DNA of 23,441 nt from Chloroflexota bacterium (lineage in GTDB: Bacteria; Chloroflexota; Anaerolineae; JAADDB01), in contig JAADDB010000297.1 of assembly GCA_013154135.1 (NCBI GenBank), forward strand, positions 1 through 23,441, written 5' to 3'. Under the pieces are notes generated by a model, which was given only the letters and a program-made list of their open reading frames with translations, ran no database searches and had not been told where the DNA came from. Made by a program: the position numbers and the translations under genes. Numbering within the stretch: position 1 is the stretch's first letter; every line of letters begins with the position of its first letter. Positions 7,251-14,743 of the stretch are shown here, piece by piece.

Positions 7251-8504
7251 CTACACCTTCCCCAGTGCGTATTCCAGGTCCGCAATGATGTCTTCCACAT
7301 TCTCGATCCCCACGGACAAGCGGACCAGGCCATCGGTGATGCCCACTTTTTCCCGTTCTTCCGGGGGAACGCCCACGTGGGTCATGCTGGCCGGGTGTTC
7401 GATAAGGGTGTCCACGTTGCCCAGGCTGACCGCAAGGGTGGCGAGGCGTACGTGTTCCATCAAAGTCACGCCGGCCTCATATCCTCCCACCAGTTCGAAG
7501 GAGATCATGCCGCCGAACCCGTTGAACATCTGACGCCGCGCGATCTCATAGCCGGGATGGGTGGCCAGGCCCGGGTAGTGGACGCGGGCGACTTTGGGGT
7601 GGGCGTCGAGCCAGCGGGCTATGGTCATCGCGTTCTCCGAGTGACGCTGCATGCGCAGTTCAAACGTCTTCAGGCCCAAATGTCCCAACCACGCGTCAAA
7701 GGGACTGGGCGTCGCGCCCAGGATCCGGGAGATAAAGGCCACGCCTTCCCCTTTCCCCCCCTTCATGTACGTCTCGTCCGGACTGATGACCACGCCACCG
7801 ATGAGAACGCCGTGGCCCGAAAGGTATTTGGTGGTCGAATGGACCACCGCGTCACAGCCCAGGGAGAGGGGCCGCTGGTGGTAGGGTGTGGCGAATGTGT
7901 TGTCCACCACGACCATGGCCTCGTACTCGTGGGCAATTTGGGCCACCGCCGCCAGATCGACGATCCGCATGGTGGGATTGGTGGGCGTTTCCGTGTACGC
8001 GAGGACCGCGTGGGGATTGTCGGCAAACGCCTTCTCCCAGCTGGCCACGTCCACATCGTCCAGCCAGACCACGTGGATTCCCAAACGGGGGGCCAGTTCG
8101 TAGAAGAACCGATACGCGTTGCCGTAGAGATGACGTTGGGTGATGACTGTATCCCCGGCTTGGACTTTGGCCAAGATGGCCGCGCTGATGGCTGCCATGC
8201 CCGAGGCAAAGAGACGGCCGTGGACGAGCTGTTCCGGCGGGGTATCGGGGTGGGCCCGGATGATATCCAGGCCTTCCAGGTACGCGTACTTTTGGGCCAG
8301 CTGGTCCGAGTTCGGGTTTGCGGCCCGGGTGTAGAGGTAGCCTTCCCGTTCACCGCGGAACACCGCGCGCGCGGTCTCCGCGTCGGGGAAGCCAAAGGTG
8401 GACGTCTGGAAAATGGGCATGATATGCGCGTGGAGGGGGTGATCCCCTTCCAGGTAGTGGGTAACAATGGTGCTGATTCCCGCGTTCACAGGTAACCGGT
8501 TCAT
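7251..8504 (-). CDS. Trans-sulfuration family PLP enzyme (methionine gamma-lyase / cystathionine gamma-lyase-like)
   Basis: This 417-residue enzyme is of the Cys/Met-metabolism PLP family. Members cleave or make C-S bonds at the gamma carbon of homocysteine, methionine or cystathionine. Features are the PLP phosphate-binding YLYTR (Tyr58, Arg60), SGMAAI (101-106), DNTFATP (201-207) and Lys226 in STTKYLSGHG, the Schiff-base lysine. Methionine gamma-lyase carries a cysteine in its LYGC loop; here the loop reads LYGN, so strict MGL activity is uncertain. Compared with typical members there are about 15 to 18 extra residues at about 80-97, before the SGM motif. The ATG at 8504 is chosen because AAGGAG lies 7 bases upstream; in-frame sequence further upstream has no family similarity. 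It leads an operon with hflX. Confidence 0.9.
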   Translation of the reverse strand: MNRLPVNAGISTIVTHYLEGDHPLHAHIMPIFQTSTFGFPDAETARAVFRGEREGYLYTRAANPNSDQLAQKYAYLEGLDIIRAHPDTPPEQLVHGRLFASGMAAISAAILAKVQAGDTVITQRHLYGNAYRFFYELAPRLGIHVVWLDDVDVASWEKAFADNPHAVLAYTETPTNPTMRIVDLAAVAQIAHEYEAMVVVDNTFATPYHQRPLSLGCDAVVHSTTKYLSGHGVLIGGVVISPDETYMKGGKGEGVAFISRILGATPSPFDAWLGHLGLKTFELRMQRHSENAMTIARWLDAHPKVARVHYPGLATHPGYEIARRQMFNGFGGMISFELVGGYEAGVTLMEHVRLATLAVSLGNVDTLIEHPASMTHVGVPPEEREKVGITDGLVRLSVGIENVEDIIADLEYALGKV

Positions 8505-8554
8505 AAATGCAGCTCCTTTGCTGGGGATAGAAGGGACGAGATGCGCCCTTTCCA

Positions 8555-8563
8555 ATTGTAGCA
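8555..8563 (-). promoter_or_regulatory. Extended -10 promoter for the trans-sulfuration gene and hflX
   Basis: On the minus strand TGCTACAAT forms an extended -10 motif (TGN plus TACAAT) about 50 bases before the ATG at 8504. No good -35 box is visible at the right distance. It lies downstream of the gltD-like gene's terminator, which supports independent initiation. Confidence 0.45.
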
Positions 8564-8642
8564 CAGATCTCCTTTTCTTACCGACCCGAGGGGAGCTGCA
8601 GGGACGGACGAACACGGATGTGCACAGACTCGGGCCGAAGGT

Positions 8643-8696
8643 AAAAAAAGACGGCATCCGATGGTTGGAGGGGTTGCCCTCTCACCGGATGCCGTC
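8643..8696 (-). terminator. Intrinsic terminator of the GltD-like gene
   Basis: A perfect 11-bp stem, GACGGCATCCG (8650-8660) with CGGATGCCGTC (8686-8696), encloses a 25-base loop that contains a small inner GAGGG/CCCTC stem. On the minus strand it is followed directly by seven T (8649-8643). It begins 33 bases after the stop at 8730. Confidence 0.9.
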
Positions 8697-8729
8697 GGGT
8701 TTTCCAACGGTGTTTCAGATGTCCTCGCC

Positions 8730-10214
8730 TTACGAGAAGGCCGAAGCTGCTGCGGGAATTTGCATGCTGACACGCTTGGACATGAGATAGCGGTGGATGT
8801 GTTCCGCGGCCTTGCGGCCGTCGGCCATGGCGTCGACCACCAGGTCGGGGCCACGGACCGCGTCGCCCCCTGCAAAGACCCCTTCGCGGCTGGTCTGGCC
8901 TGTTTCCGGGTCCACGACGATGAGTCCCCACTTGTGGGTCTTGATGTCCGGTGTGGTCTCACCAATGAGCGGGTCAGGCCAGAAACCGATGGCCAGGACC
9001 ACGTTGTCCACTTCCATGATGAAATTGGAATCCTCAATGGGGATCGGCCGCCGCCGTCCGCTGGCATCGGGCTCGCCCAAGCGCATGCGCACACATTCCA
9101 TGGCCTTCACGTGCCCGTTCTCATCGCCGATGAAGCGAACCGGGGCCGTGAGATACTCGATCTTCACCCCCTCCTCCAACGCGCGTTCCCGCTCGTGCCA
9201 CGAACCGGGCATCTCCGCCGCGCTTCGCCGGTAGACGATGGTCACCTCTTCCGCTCCCAAACGGACCGCGGTGCGGGCACAGTCGGTGGCCGAGTCACCA
9301 CCCCCGATGATGGCCACTCGTTTCCCCACGGTCGGACGCTCCCGCTTGTCCGGGGGCAGGTCCTCCAGGGGGACATTTGCCCGCATGAGGAAATCCAGCG
9401 TCTTGTACACCCCATCCAGATCCACACCCGGCACCTTCAGGGGCGCTTCGACCCACGTGCCCACACCGATGAACAAGGCATCATGGCGTTCCATGAGCTC
9501 ATCGACGGTGATATCCTTGCCCACGGTAATGTTGTACACGAACTCAATGCCCAACTCCTCCAATTGATGGATCTTCCGGTCCACCACCCGGCGCTTGTCC
9601 AGCTTGAAGTTGGGGATGCCGTAGCGCAACAAGCCGCCGGCCGCGGGCATGCGCTCGTAGACCACCACCTTGTGGCCTTTGAGAGCCAACTGTTCCGCCG
9701 CGGAGAGCCCCGCGGGGCCGGAACCTACAATGCCCACGGAAAACCCTGTGGGTGGAGCCGGCTCGGGGGTAGGGATGTGTCCGTAGTAGTCGATCGCGTA
9801 GTCCATGACGAACTGCTCGATCTTTTCCAGGTTGATGGGGGCCTTCCGTCGGCCCACCACATCCCCGTCCATACACGGGGCCGGACACACGCGACCGCAG
9901 ATCTCGGGAAGATTGCTCGTCTCCCGGTACTTCCACGCGGCGCCCAGATAGTCCCCATGGGCCACCATCCAGAGGATCTCGGGAATGTTGTTGTGCACAG
10001 GGCACGAGGAGACACACCCTTGGGGGTCAGGACATTGGAGACAGCGTTCCGCTTCAACAACAACGGCATCTTCTGTGAAACCGATAACGGCTTCCTCAAA
10101 ATCGCACACCCGCACCTCCGGAGGACGAACAACCAGGGGCTGCGGGTCCAAGTATACCAATTTCTCCTTGCGGTCAACGGGCCGCTCTTCTACCAAATTC
10201 ACCTTTAAGTCCAT
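8730..10214 (-). CDS. gltD: GltD-like FAD/NAD(P)H oxidoreductase (glutamate synthase small subunit / NfnB-SudA family)
   Basis: This 494-residue protein has the architecture of the glutamate synthase small subunit. An N-terminal Fe-S domain carries C58, C61, C67, C71 and C106, C110, C114. An FAD Rossmann motif GIVGSGPAGL lies at 161-170, and a second dinucleotide site begins IIGGGDSATD, followed by TIVYRRSAAEMP, the NADPH-type YRR signature. A GDAVRGP FAD motif lies near the C-terminus. The family passes electrons from NAD(P)H to a partner: GltB, or ferredoxin in NfnAB/sulfide dehydrogenase complexes. No gltB or nfnA lies in this window, so the partner is unknown and the symbol is provisional. 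The ATG at 10214 has AGGAGGG just upstream; an earlier in-frame codon is unsupported. It is transcribed alone, with its own promoter and terminator. Confidence 0.9.
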   Translation of the reverse strand: MDLKVNLVEERPVDRKEKLVYLDPQPLVVRPPEVRVCDFEEAVIGFTEDAVVVEAERCLQCPDPQGCVSSCPVHNNIPEILWMVAHGDYLGAAWKYRETSNLPEICGRVCPAPCMDGDVVGRRKAPINLEKIEQFVMDYAIDYYGHIPTPEPAPPTGFSVGIVGSGPAGLSAAEQLALKGHKVVVYERMPAAGGLLRYGIPNFKLDKRRVVDRKIHQLEELGIEFVYNITVGKDITVDELMERHDALFIGVGTWVEAPLKVPGVDLDGVYKTLDFLMRANVPLEDLPPDKRERPTVGKRVAIIGGGDSATDCARTAVRLGAEEVTIVYRRSAAEMPGSWHERERALEEGVKIEYLTAPVRFIGDENGHVKAMECVRMRLGEPDASGRRRPIPIEDSNFIMEVDNVVLAIGFWPDPLIGETTPDIKTHKWGLIVVDPETGQTSREGVFAGGDAVRGPDLVVDAMADGRKAAEHIHRYLMSKRVSMQIPAAASAFS

Positions 10215-10266
10215 GCCGCCCTCCTGGGTCAGAATCTGCCGCCCGGACTGCACGGCTGGTGTTTTT

Positions 10267-10295
10267 ATTATACACGCCTTGCCAAAAGCCCCCAA
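10267..10295 (-). promoter_or_regulatory. Promoter of the GltD-like gene
   Basis: On the minus strand a perfect -10 TATAAT (plus-strand ATTATA at 10267-10272) follows a 17-bp spacer and a weak -35 TTGGGG (10290-10295). The predicted leader is about 45 bases. Confidence 0.65.
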
Positions 10296-10336
10296 CTTTT
10301 CCTTTATCCTTGGCGGAGTGGTACACGTAATCGGCC

Positions 10337-11410
10337 TTATATGTTGAACCGGATGTGCACAATCTCGCCATCCTGAACCACGTAATCCTTCCCCTCCAAC
10401 CGCAGGAGCCCCTGTTTTCGGGCCTCGCTGAGGGAACCCACCCGGAGCAATTCGTCCCAGCGGATGACCTCGGCCCGGATGAAGCCCCGGGCCAGGTCAC
10501 TGTGGATGGCCTCGGCAGCTTCCAGGGCTGTGCTGCCCTTGCGGATGGTCCAGGCGCGCACCTCTTTCTCCCCCACAGTGAAGAAGGATATGAGCCCCAA
10601 AAGTTCGTAGGAGGCCCGAATGACCCGGCTCAAGCCCAGCTCCTCAATGCCGAACATGGCCATGAACTCCTCAGCTTCCTCCGGGTCCATTTGAGCCAAT
10701 TCCATTTCCAAGCGTCCGCGCAAAGCCAGCCCCATGGTCTTAGGCCAGGAAGGGGTGAGCTCCTCGCTGGGATCTTCCCCCTCATCGTCGATGTTGAAGA
10801 CGATGAGCTGGGGCTTCTGGCTGAGGAACGCGTAACTGCGCACCAGCTTCTCCTCCTCCGGCGTCAGCTCCACCGCGCGGAGGGGACGCCCTTCTTGAAG
10901 GGCCGCGAGGAGGCGTTGGAGGACTACCTCTTCCTGGGCCATGCGTTCCCGCTCCTGGGGCGTCCCTTTGCCCTTTTGCTTGACCAACCGCTCCAGGCGC
11001 CCCTCGATGATGGCCTGATCCGAGAGCATGAACTCCTCTTCCAGGAGTTGGAGATCCCGAGCCGGGTTCACCTCGTCCAACGGATGGGGCACCGCGGGGT
11101 TGTGGAAGCAACGGACCACGTGAAGCAGGGCGTCGTTTGTGGAGATGAGATTCAGCAGTTGGGGGGAGAAGGAGCCCTTTTCCGCGCGCAGGCCTGCAAT
11201 GTCGTTGTAGGTCACGTGGGCATATGTGACCTTTTGGGGCTTGAACAGGTCTGCGAGCATGTCCACGCGGGGATCGGGCACTTGGACGACCGCGGTGTGC
11301 ACTTCGACGCGTCCCGACGCGTACGCGGTCGTTTCTGCCTGTCCTCGAGTCAGCGCGTTGAAGATGGTGGTTTTGCCGCTGTTCGGTAAGCCAACAATGC
11401 CGATTTCCAT
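10337..11410 (-). CDS. ychF: YchF/OLA1-family P-loop ATPase/GTPase
   Basis: This 357-residue protein covers the usual YchF length. The family is a ribosome-binding, often ATP-preferring member of the Obg-related NTPases and is linked to stress and translation control. Visible are G1 GLPNSGKT (7-14), G3 DIAG (70-73), the helical insert (about 120-190) and a C-terminal TGS domain ending KDYVVQDG...HIRFN. The base-specificity motif, usually NxxE in YchF, reads N206-I-D-D209-E210 here. It is formally NxxD with the Glu one place later. The ATG at 11410 is chosen because the G1 motif then sits at its normal position and CAGGAG lies upstream; an in-frame codon 48 bases earlier is less likely. Confidence 0.95.
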   Translation of the reverse strand: MEIGIVGLPNSGKTTIFNALTRGQAETTAYASGRVEVHTAVVQVPDPRVDMLADLFKPQKVTYAHVTYNDIAGLRAEKGSFSPQLLNLISTNDALLHVVRCFHNPAVPHPLDEVNPARDLQLLEEEFMLSDQAIIEGRLERLVKQKGKGTPQERERMAQEEVVLQRLLAALQEGRPLRAVELTPEEEKLVRSYAFLSQKPQLIVFNIDDEGEDPSEELTPSWPKTMGLALRGRLEMELAQMDPEEAEEFMAMFGIEELGLSRVIRASYELLGLISFFTVGEKEVRAWTIRKGSTALEAAEAIHSDLARGFIRAEVIRWDELLRVGSLSEARKQGLLRLEGKDYVVQDGEIVHIRFNI

Positions 11411-11452
11411 GATGGACTCCTGTTCATCGTTACGCATCACAGGTGGATGGAC

Positions 11453-11526
11453 GGCCAAGACGCGGTAGCGCCTTGGCCGCGGACGGGCCGTGGAGTAACG
11501 AGTAACGATTAACGATTGACGATTAA
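11453..11526. repeat. Hairpin, copy B of the GC-rich element, and a CGAKTAA heptamer array
   Basis: GGCCAAG (11453-11459) and CTTGGCC (11472-11478) form a perfect 7-bp stem. The right arm begins the 18-bp core (11472-11489) that is identical to 4835-4852. Directly beyond it come five 7-bp units from 11492 to 11526: GGAGTAA (degenerate), CGAGTAA, CGATTAA, CGATTGA and CGATTAA. This is the reverse complement of the TTAMTCG family. The rest of the 11411-11643 gap shows no gene. Confidence 0.85.
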
Positions 11527-11643
11527 AGGACTGAATGCCGGGTTGCCCCTTCGATGCCAGGCTGGTCAGAGAAAATCCCCATCGGCAGCGGACAGGTCCG
11601 CGCTTCGGCGGGGCGCCGGCGTCCTCGCCCCACCCCCCAACAT

Positions 11644-12603
11644 CTAATGTCCGATCTTCTCAAACACCAGCGCGGCGGCTCCCAGGATGCCCACATTGTC
11701 CCCCAAAGCCGCGGGGACAATGTCGAATTCCTCCCGGCTGACGGACCAAGCCCGGGTCTCAATGACCTCCCACATGGGCCCGGTAATGAGATCACCTGCT
11801 TTCATCACGCTGCCCCCCAAGATGATACGTCGTGGGTTGAACAGGTGTATGAGGTTCACGATCCCCACGCCCAAATAATGGCCTGCCCGTTGCAGAATCC
11901 GGAGGGCCACGGCATCTCCCTCGCGGGCCGCCTGAGCCACCATGCGCGCGTCCACCCGCCAGATATCCCCGTCGCACAATGCCCGTAGCCGGGTCGACTC
12001 GCCGGCCGCAATGGCCACCCGAGCCTCCCGCGCGATGGCCGTCCCCGACGCGAGGGCCTCCAGGCACCCCACATTGCCGCACTTACAGCGAGGCCCCCCA
12101 TCCTCCACCGTCTGATGGCCGATTTCCCCCGCGTAGCCCTTGTGCCCGACCAGGAGTCGGCCGTCCACAATGATGCCTCCTCCGATGCCCGTGCTGACCG
12201 TGATGTAAATCATGTCCCGGACCCCTTGGCCCGCGCCGTAGCGGTGTTCAGCCAAGGCCGCGACATTCGCGTCGTTCCCCAGGATCACGGGCAGGCCCAG
12301 ACGTTCCTCCAACATATGGCCCAACGGCACATCCACCCAGCCCACCAGGTTAGGGGCAAAGCGGATGACGCCCCGATACGGGTCCAGGGCCCCCGGCGCG
12401 GCCACGCCAATGCCCCGCACACGCGACGGTGGAGAGGGGAGCACCTGTCGGATCAGCGCCTCGATGCGGTCCACCACCGCGTCGATCCCTTCCTCCGAGC
12501 GGGTGGCCGTGCTCACACGGCGGAGGACCTCCCCGTTGGGCCGGACCAACCCGGCCCGAATTTGCGTCCCTCCCAGATCCACTCCAACGGCCAACGCGTC
12601 CAT
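11644..12603 (-). CDS. ROK-family sugar kinase (glucokinase-like)
   Basis: This 319-residue protein is a ROK-family kinase, which uses ATP to phosphorylate glucose, N-acetylmannosamine or related sugars in the cytosol. The N-terminal phosphate-binding loop is DLGGTQIRAG (9-18). The catalytic Asp is D111 in LGNDANVAA. The sugar-binding GEIGH (Glu160, His163) is followed by the zinc site CKCGNVGCLE with C173, C175 and C180. There is no N-terminal helix-turn-helix, so this is a kinase and not a ROK repressor. The ATG has GGGAG 7 bases upstream. Glucose is the most likely substrate, but specificity cannot be assigned from sequence. It stands as a single gene between ychF and yhhQ. Confidence 0.93.
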   Translation of the reverse strand: MDALAVGVDLGGTQIRAGLVRPNGEVLRRVSTATRSEEGIDAVVDRIEALIRQVLPSPPSRVRGIGVAAPGALDPYRGVIRFAPNLVGWVDVPLGHMLEERLGLPVILGNDANVAALAEHRYGAGQGVRDMIYITVSTGIGGGIIVDGRLLVGHKGYAGEIGHQTVEDGGPRCKCGNVGCLEALASGTAIAREARVAIAAGESTRLRALCDGDIWRVDARMVAQAAREGDAVALRILQRAGHYLGVGIVNLIHLFNPRRIILGGSVMKAGDLITGPMWEVIETRAWSVSREEFDIVPAALGDNVGILGAAALVFEKIGH

Positions 12604-12633
12604 AACTCAACTCCCTGATTGAAATCCGTCACC

Positions 12634-12671
12634 CCTCGACCGCGAATAGGCCCGCGCCCTGGCAAAACGTC
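12634..12671 (-). repeat. Copy C (diverged) of the GC-rich dispersed element
   Basis: On the minus strand a GGGCGCGGGCC stretch is followed by TATTCGCGGTCGAGG, aligning with GGGCGCGGGCC-CGTCCGCGGCCAAG of copy A. It lies about 20 bases beyond the yhhQ stop. Confidence 0.5.
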
Positions 12672-12688
12672 GCTCTCCCCGTCCCCGC

Positions 12689-13321
12689 CTAAGCCGACGT
12701 CGCGCTCAGTTCCCGGACCGGATGGGAACGGGAGCGGACCAGGTAAATGAGGGGGATGCTCACCAGAGTCACGGCCATCTTCACCGCGTACTGGCCCTGA
12801 ATGAGGGGCCAGACGGGGAAAACACCCCAAAAGGCCAGGGTGATGAACGTGGCACTGTCCACAAACGTGGACACCGCGTTGCTCGCCAGCACTCGCAACC
12901 ACCGGTGACGGCCCACCCGCTCTTTCCACCAGGCAAAGACCTCCGTGTCGATGAGGGAGGAGATGAGATAAGCGGTCAGGCTGGCCACCACAATGCGAGG
13001 GGTGCTACCGAGAACCGCGGCAAACGCGTCCTGGTTCTGGTAAAAGGGCGCGGGAGGAAGCCAGATCGCGAATTGGGCATACGCGGCCAGAAGGAGATTG
13101 GCAATGAACGCGGTGTAGATGACATAGCGCGCGCCCTGCTTGCCAAAGCGCTCGTTCACCAGGTCGATGAGAGTGAACGTGAGCGCGTAGATGAACACGG
13201 CCGCGGGGACAACGATCCCAAGCACCTGGACCGGTTTGGCCGCGGTCACATTGGCAATGACCTCACACGTAATGTACAGCCCGACAATGAACACATCACC
13301 GAAGCGAAGAGTCTTCTCCAT
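12689..13321 (-). CDS. yhhQ: Queuosine precursor transporter (YhhQ/VUT family)
   Basis: This 210-residue integral membrane protein has about six hydrophobic segments. The opening FIVGLYITCEVIANVTAAKP and the downstream FTLIDLVNERFGKQGAR loop are hallmarks of the YhhQ/VUT_1 family. Members import preQ0/preQ1 (or queuine) used to modify tRNA position 34. The ATG at 13321 is 13 bases from AGGAGG. A GTG at 13333 in the same frame overlaps the ttuA stop as GTGA but lies only 1 to 3 bases from the ribosome site. Translational coupling from the GTG remains possible and would add four residues. It is the third gene of the ttuB-ttuA operon, which supports a tRNA-modification role. No other queuosine gene is visible. 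Confidence 0.9.
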   Translation of the reverse strand: MEKTLRFGDVFIVGLYITCEVIANVTAAKPVQVLGIVVPAAVFIYALTFTLIDLVNERFGKQGARYVIYTAFIANLLLAAYAQFAIWLPPAPFYQNQDAFAAVLGSTPRIVVASLTAYLISSLIDTEVFAWWKERVGRHRWLRVLASNAVSTFVDSATFITLAFWGVFPVWPLIQGQYAVKMAVTLVSIPLIYLVRSRSHPVRELSATSA

Positions 13322-13329
13322 GCTCGCTC

Positions 13330-14364
13330 TCACCCCTCCTCAGACTCGCTGGTCTCCACACGGAAAGTCAAAGAGGGCACGGAACGCTTAGCCTCCTCCA
13401 GGTCCATGTCCGGCCGGACCCACATGCGGCAGAACGCGCAGATCTCCCCCGCGGTTGTCGGCTGTCCGCAAATCCGGCAGGGGCGGAGGACCACTTCGCC
13501 TTCCGGCTCGTGAAAGGTGATGAGCCCTTTTTTCTTCGCTTTGAGGAATTGGGTGTAGAACTGGAACTTGCTCCCCGGTGAATGGCGTTCCAGTTGATTC
13601 AGGAGCTCTTTGTAGTAGATGGTGGTCGCTCCCACGCTGAAAGGACATTCGTCGTACTGGTACTCGATGCCCCGCACGATCGCGTACGCCGCGACTTCCC
13701 GCTCGTAAAAGCGGCAGAAGGGCTTGGCCTTGCGCACCAGACCGGGATGGGTGGCCTCCAGCACCGGGGATTGCCGGGCCAAGTACCCGGTCTGCCAGCG
13801 CAATGTGTTCTGGAAGAGCACGGCCGCCTCATCGTCCAGGTTGTGCCCGGTGACCAGCACGTCGAAGCCCTCGCGCAGGGCCAGCTCGTTCATGATGTGC
13901 CGTTTGCTGAGTCCACACACGGAGCAGGGTTTACCCCTTCCCCGTCGCACCCGCCGCGCCAACTCGGGGATGGTCTCCCCGTACGCTTCCTTCATGTCCA
14001 CCACGTACAGGCGCAGTCCCGGGCGTTCGGCCATAAAGCCCCGCACGGCCTCCAGGGAGCGTTGGGAGTACTGGGTGCCCTCATCAATGCCCAAGCCGAT
14101 GTAAAGACCATCAGCCCGGTACCCGAGCTGGGTCAACACATCCCAAAGGGCCAGGCTGTCCTTCCCCCCGGAAACCGCGACCAGGACCCGGTCTTCCGGC
14201 CCGAACATGTGATACTTCTCAATTGTGCGTTGGGTGTAGTTCACAAACCACTCTTGGAAATGGGTTTCACACAGGGCCAAACGATGTTGGCGCATATAAA
14301 TCACCGCGGGCGCTCCGCACTTCTTGCAGCGGGGCACCCGGGCCTGAGTCTGGCGTTTTTTCAT
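13330..14364 (-). CDS. ttuA: TtuA-type tRNA 2-thiouridine synthetase
   Basis: This 344-residue protein is of the TtcA/TtuA superfamily. TtuA thiolates U54 of tRNA to s2T54 in thermophiles, using ATP, a 4Fe-4S cluster and sulfur carried by TtuB. The N-terminal zinc site is C13, C16, C32, H35. The PP-loop is SGGKDS (65-70). The cluster cysteines C147 and C150 (CSVC) with C240 (YDECPFS) match the three ligands of Thermus TtuA. The C-terminal zinc site is C296, C299, C309, C312. These two zinc sites separate TtuA from the shorter TtcA. The ATG follows GGAGG at 14377-14373 with an 8-base gap, and that site lies inside the end of ttuB. The stop overlaps a possible GTG start of yhhQ. It implies growth at high temperature. 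Confidence 0.93.
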   Translation of the reverse strand: MKKRQTQARVPRCKKCGAPAVIYMRQHRLALCETHFQEWFVNYTQRTIEKYHMFGPEDRVLVAVSGGKDSLALWDVLTQLGYRADGLYIGLGIDEGTQYSQRSLEAVRGFMAERPGLRLYVVDMKEAYGETIPELARRVRRGRGKPCSVCGLSKRHIMNELALREGFDVLVTGHNLDDEAAVLFQNTLRWQTGYLARQSPVLEATHPGLVRKAKPFCRFYEREVAAYAIVRGIEYQYDECPFSVGATTIYYKELLNQLERHSPGSKFQFYTQFLKAKKKGLITFHEPEGEVVLRPCRICGQPTTAGEICAFCRMWVRPDMDLEEAKRSVPSLTFRVETSESEEG

Positions 14365-14368
14365 GGAT

Positions 14369-14560
14369 TCATCCTCCGGAGATCACCGCGATCAGCTTGA
14401 TCTCATCCTCATCTTCCACCACCGTCTCCTCGTTGAGCAACTTTTTCCCCTTGACCGCGAGAACAGCTTCCGGGTTTAAGCCCAGCTCTTCGATGATCTC
14501 CCGGACGGTTTTCCCCCCAGGGATTTCCCATTCTTGGTCGCGGAATACAACCTTTGCCAT
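14369..14560 (-). CDS. ttuB: TtuB-like ubiquitin-fold sulfur carrier ending in Gly-Gly
   Basis: This is a 63-residue beta-grasp protein of the ThiS/MoaD type, ending in ISGG. In this family the C-terminal Gly is adenylated by an E1-like enzyme and converted to a thiocarboxylate that gives sulfur. TtuB serves TtuA and in Thermus is also attached to proteins. It lies 4 bases before ttuA, which favours TtuB over thiamine (ThiS) or molybdopterin (MoaD) roles; no thi or moa genes are nearby. The ATG at 14560 has GGAGGAGG 8 bases upstream. A longer reading from 14983 would add 141 residues of unrelated sequence and is rejected. The terminal codons GGA GGA also serve as the ttuA ribosome site. The E1-like activator (TtuC) is not in the window. 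Confidence 0.93.
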   Translation of the reverse strand: MAKVVFRDQEWEIPGGKTVREIIEELGLNPEAVLAVKGKKLLNEETVVEDEDEIKLIAVISGG

Positions 14561-14618
14561 ATACGTATCCTCCTCCACGTTGACGCCACACGTGCGTGTA
14601 CTATCCTCGGCTCGACGG

Positions 14619-14650
14619 AAAAACGCCGGCATATCTCGGCGGACGGGTCC
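14619..14650 (-). promoter_or_regulatory. Copy E of the GC-rich element: hairpin plus T5 in front of ttuB
   Basis: On the minus strand GGACCCGTCCGCCGAGAT leads into the stem CGCCG-(8)-CGGCG (14641-14637, 14628-14624), followed by five T (14623-14619). This resembles a short intrinsic terminator. It may end the Fe-S gene's transcript or, if the promoter at 14665-14693 is real, attenuate ttuB. A very similar structure precedes the DUF4349 gene. Confidence 0.55.
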
Positions 14651-14664
14651 AGCCCATCCTTTCG

Positions 14665-14693
14665 ATTGTAACGAAGGGCTATCCGCGCTCCAA
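14665..14693 (-). promoter_or_regulatory. Possible promoter of ttuB-ttuA-yhhQ
   Basis: On the minus strand -10 TACAAT (plus ATTGTA at 14665-14670) follows a 17-bp spacer and a weak -35 TTGGAG (14688-14693). The predicted leader is about 98 bases and would contain the hairpin at 14619-14641. Confidence 0.4.
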
Positions 14694-14729
14694 ATTCCTC
14701 GCGGGGTGGGGCAACAGAGAGGAAATTGA

Positions 14730-14743
14730 TTACTCGTGACTCG
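14730..14743. repeat. Two heptamer units forming the 3' end of the Fe-S gene
   Basis: TTACTCG (14730-14736) and TGACTCG (14737-14743) are units of the TTAMTCG family. On the minus strand they encode the final Ser-His-Glu and the TAA stop, with part of the preceding Thr codon. Confidence 0.75.

Noticed and set aside
5949..8495. Very long plus-strand open frame (848 codons) opposite hflX and the trans-sulfuration gene
   Set aside because: It lies fully antisense to two well-supported enzymes with intact motifs, its translation has no domain-like sequence and is rich in Gly/His/Gln/Arg as expected from reading high-GC codons backwards. There is no ribosome site.
8505..8640. SAM or T-box riboswitch in front of the trans-sulfuration gene
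   Set aside because: I looked for a conserved multi-helix leader but the predicted leader is only about 44 bases and shows no kink-turn, T-box or antiterminator sequence.
8661..10208. Long plus-strand open frame opposite the GltD-like gene
   Set aside because: Antisense shadow of a gene with complete FAD, NADPH and cysteine motifs; also crosses the terminator at 8643-8696.
11644..12603. ROK-family repressor (NagC/XylR type)
   Set aside because: There is no N-terminal helix-turn-helix; the protein begins directly with the phosphate-binding loop and has the length of a kinase.
14369..14560. ThiS or MoaD identity for the small Gly-Gly protein
   Set aside because: The fold would fit, but the gene is joined to ttuA and no thiamine or molybdopterin gene is nearby, so TtuB is the better call.
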